Below the pieces are notes generated by a model that did not search any database, was not told the origin of the DNA, and was given only the letters and a program-made list of their open reading frames with translations. Positions 6,182 through 6,474 of a DNA stretch of 6,474 nt are shown here, in pieces; the first letter of the stretch is position 1; the number at the start of each line of letters is the position of its first letter. Source of the DNA: Mesorhizobium sp. (GTDB lineage Bacteria; Pseudomonadota; Alphaproteobacteria; Rhizobiales; Rhizobiaceae); NCBI GenBank assembly GCA_019509685.1, contig JAEKLU010000083.1, forward strand, positions 1 to 6,474, given 5' to 3'. The position numbers and the translations under genes are program-made.

Positions 6182-6195
6182 TCAGGAAATCCTGA
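6182..6195. repeat. Short perfect palindrome at the psd/pssA junction
   Basis: TCAGGA and TCCTGA are perfect 6 bp arms separated by 2 bp. The palindrome covers the psd stop codon and lies 4-17 nt upstream of the pssA GTG, where its ribosome site should be. With a 2-base loop a hairpin would be strained, and the site may simply be chance. Confidence 0.3.
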
Positions 6196-6474
6196 CCAGT
6201 GGCGTGACCGCCGTGCCGCCGAATTCGGCCAGCACCGTCTCGCCGCCCACCGCCGTCTGGCCGACCGCGACGCGCGGCACGGCGTTCTTCGGCAAAAAGA
6301 CGTCGACGCGCGAGCCGAAACGGATCAGGCCGAAACGCTCGCCGATGGCGATGGTGCCGCCCTGCTCGGCCCAGCAGACGATGCGGCGCGCCACCAGGCC
6401 GGCGATCTGGACAGCGGCGATCGTGCCGTTGGGGCTGTCGATGACCAGGCCGTTGCGCTCGTTCTCCGAGCTTG
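6182..6474 (-). CDS. psd: Phosphatidylserine decarboxylase proenzyme, C-terminal part (5' end outside window)
   Basis: The frame is open from the right edge to TGA at 6182-6184, giving 97 complete codons of the C-terminal region. [20 protein letters not shown], an [11 protein letters not shown] stretch and [17 protein letters not shown] match the compact (about 230-residue) phosphatidylserine decarboxylases of rhizobia. The F-G-S at 6311-6319 is the self-cleavage site. The serine becomes the N-terminal pyruvoyl group of a roughly 43-residue alpha chain, while the upstream part forms the beta chain. The enzyme converts phosphatidylserine to PE at the membrane, immediately downstream of PssA in the pathway. 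It precedes pssA on the same strand with a 3 bp gap, so the pathway is one transcription unit with the decarboxylase gene first. N-terminal features cannot be assessed. Confidence 0.92.
   Translation of the reverse strand, partial: SSENERNGLVIDSPNGTIAAVQIAGLVARRIVCWAEQGGTIAIGERFGLIRFGSRVDVFLPKNAVPRVAVGQTAVGGETVLAEFGGTAVTPLVRIS

Overview
The window looks like a chromosomal piece of a high-GC alphaproteobacterium of the order Hyphomicrobiales (Rhizobiales), plausibly Mesorhizobium or a close relative. This rests on the strong GC bias at third codon positions, the psd-pssA pair in its rhizobial arrangement, and the Xre/RES toxin-antitoxin type common in these genomes. The genus is an inference from remembered family resemblance, not from a search.

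Layout from left to right. (1) The 3' end of a tautomerase-family gene (+), cut by the left edge. (2) A type II toxin-antitoxin module on the minus strand: an Xre/MbcA/ParS-type antitoxin (DUF2384) followed by a RES-domain toxin. The two share a GTGA stop/start overlap, and a promoter with symmetrical sites flanking its -10 lies in front of the antitoxin. The toxin's last ~26 codons look abnormal and run 26 bp into the tautomerase gene. (3) A large Aas-like gene (+) fusing a PlsC-type acyltransferase domain to an acyl-ACP synthetase (AMP-forming) domain. The synthetase motifs are intact but the acyltransferase motifs deviate. (4) A two-gene cassette (+), an NAD(P)-binding SDR-family oxidoreductase followed by a TetR-family regulator, with a good palindrome overlapping the promoter in front of the oxidoreductase. 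(5) On the minus strand and converging on the TetR gene, psd (3' part only) followed 3 bp later by pssA, the phosphatidylserine to phosphatidylethanolamine (PE) branch of phospholipid synthesis.

Functionally, PssA makes phosphatidylserine and Psd decarboxylates it to PE, while Aas-type proteins re-acylate lysophospholipids (lyso-PE in E. coli). The right-hand two thirds therefore has a membrane-phospholipid theme, interrupted by the SDR/TetR cassette, whose substrate cannot be read from sequence. The Xre/RES module and the SDR/TetR cassette look like accessory units between housekeeping genes. No tRNA, rRNA, CRISPR array, insertion sequence or convincing intrinsic terminator was seen, and no gene-free stretch exceeds about 200 bp. 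I do not see a clearly new system. The items most worth checking are the deviant acyltransferase motifs, the RES toxin tail and the two candidate operators.
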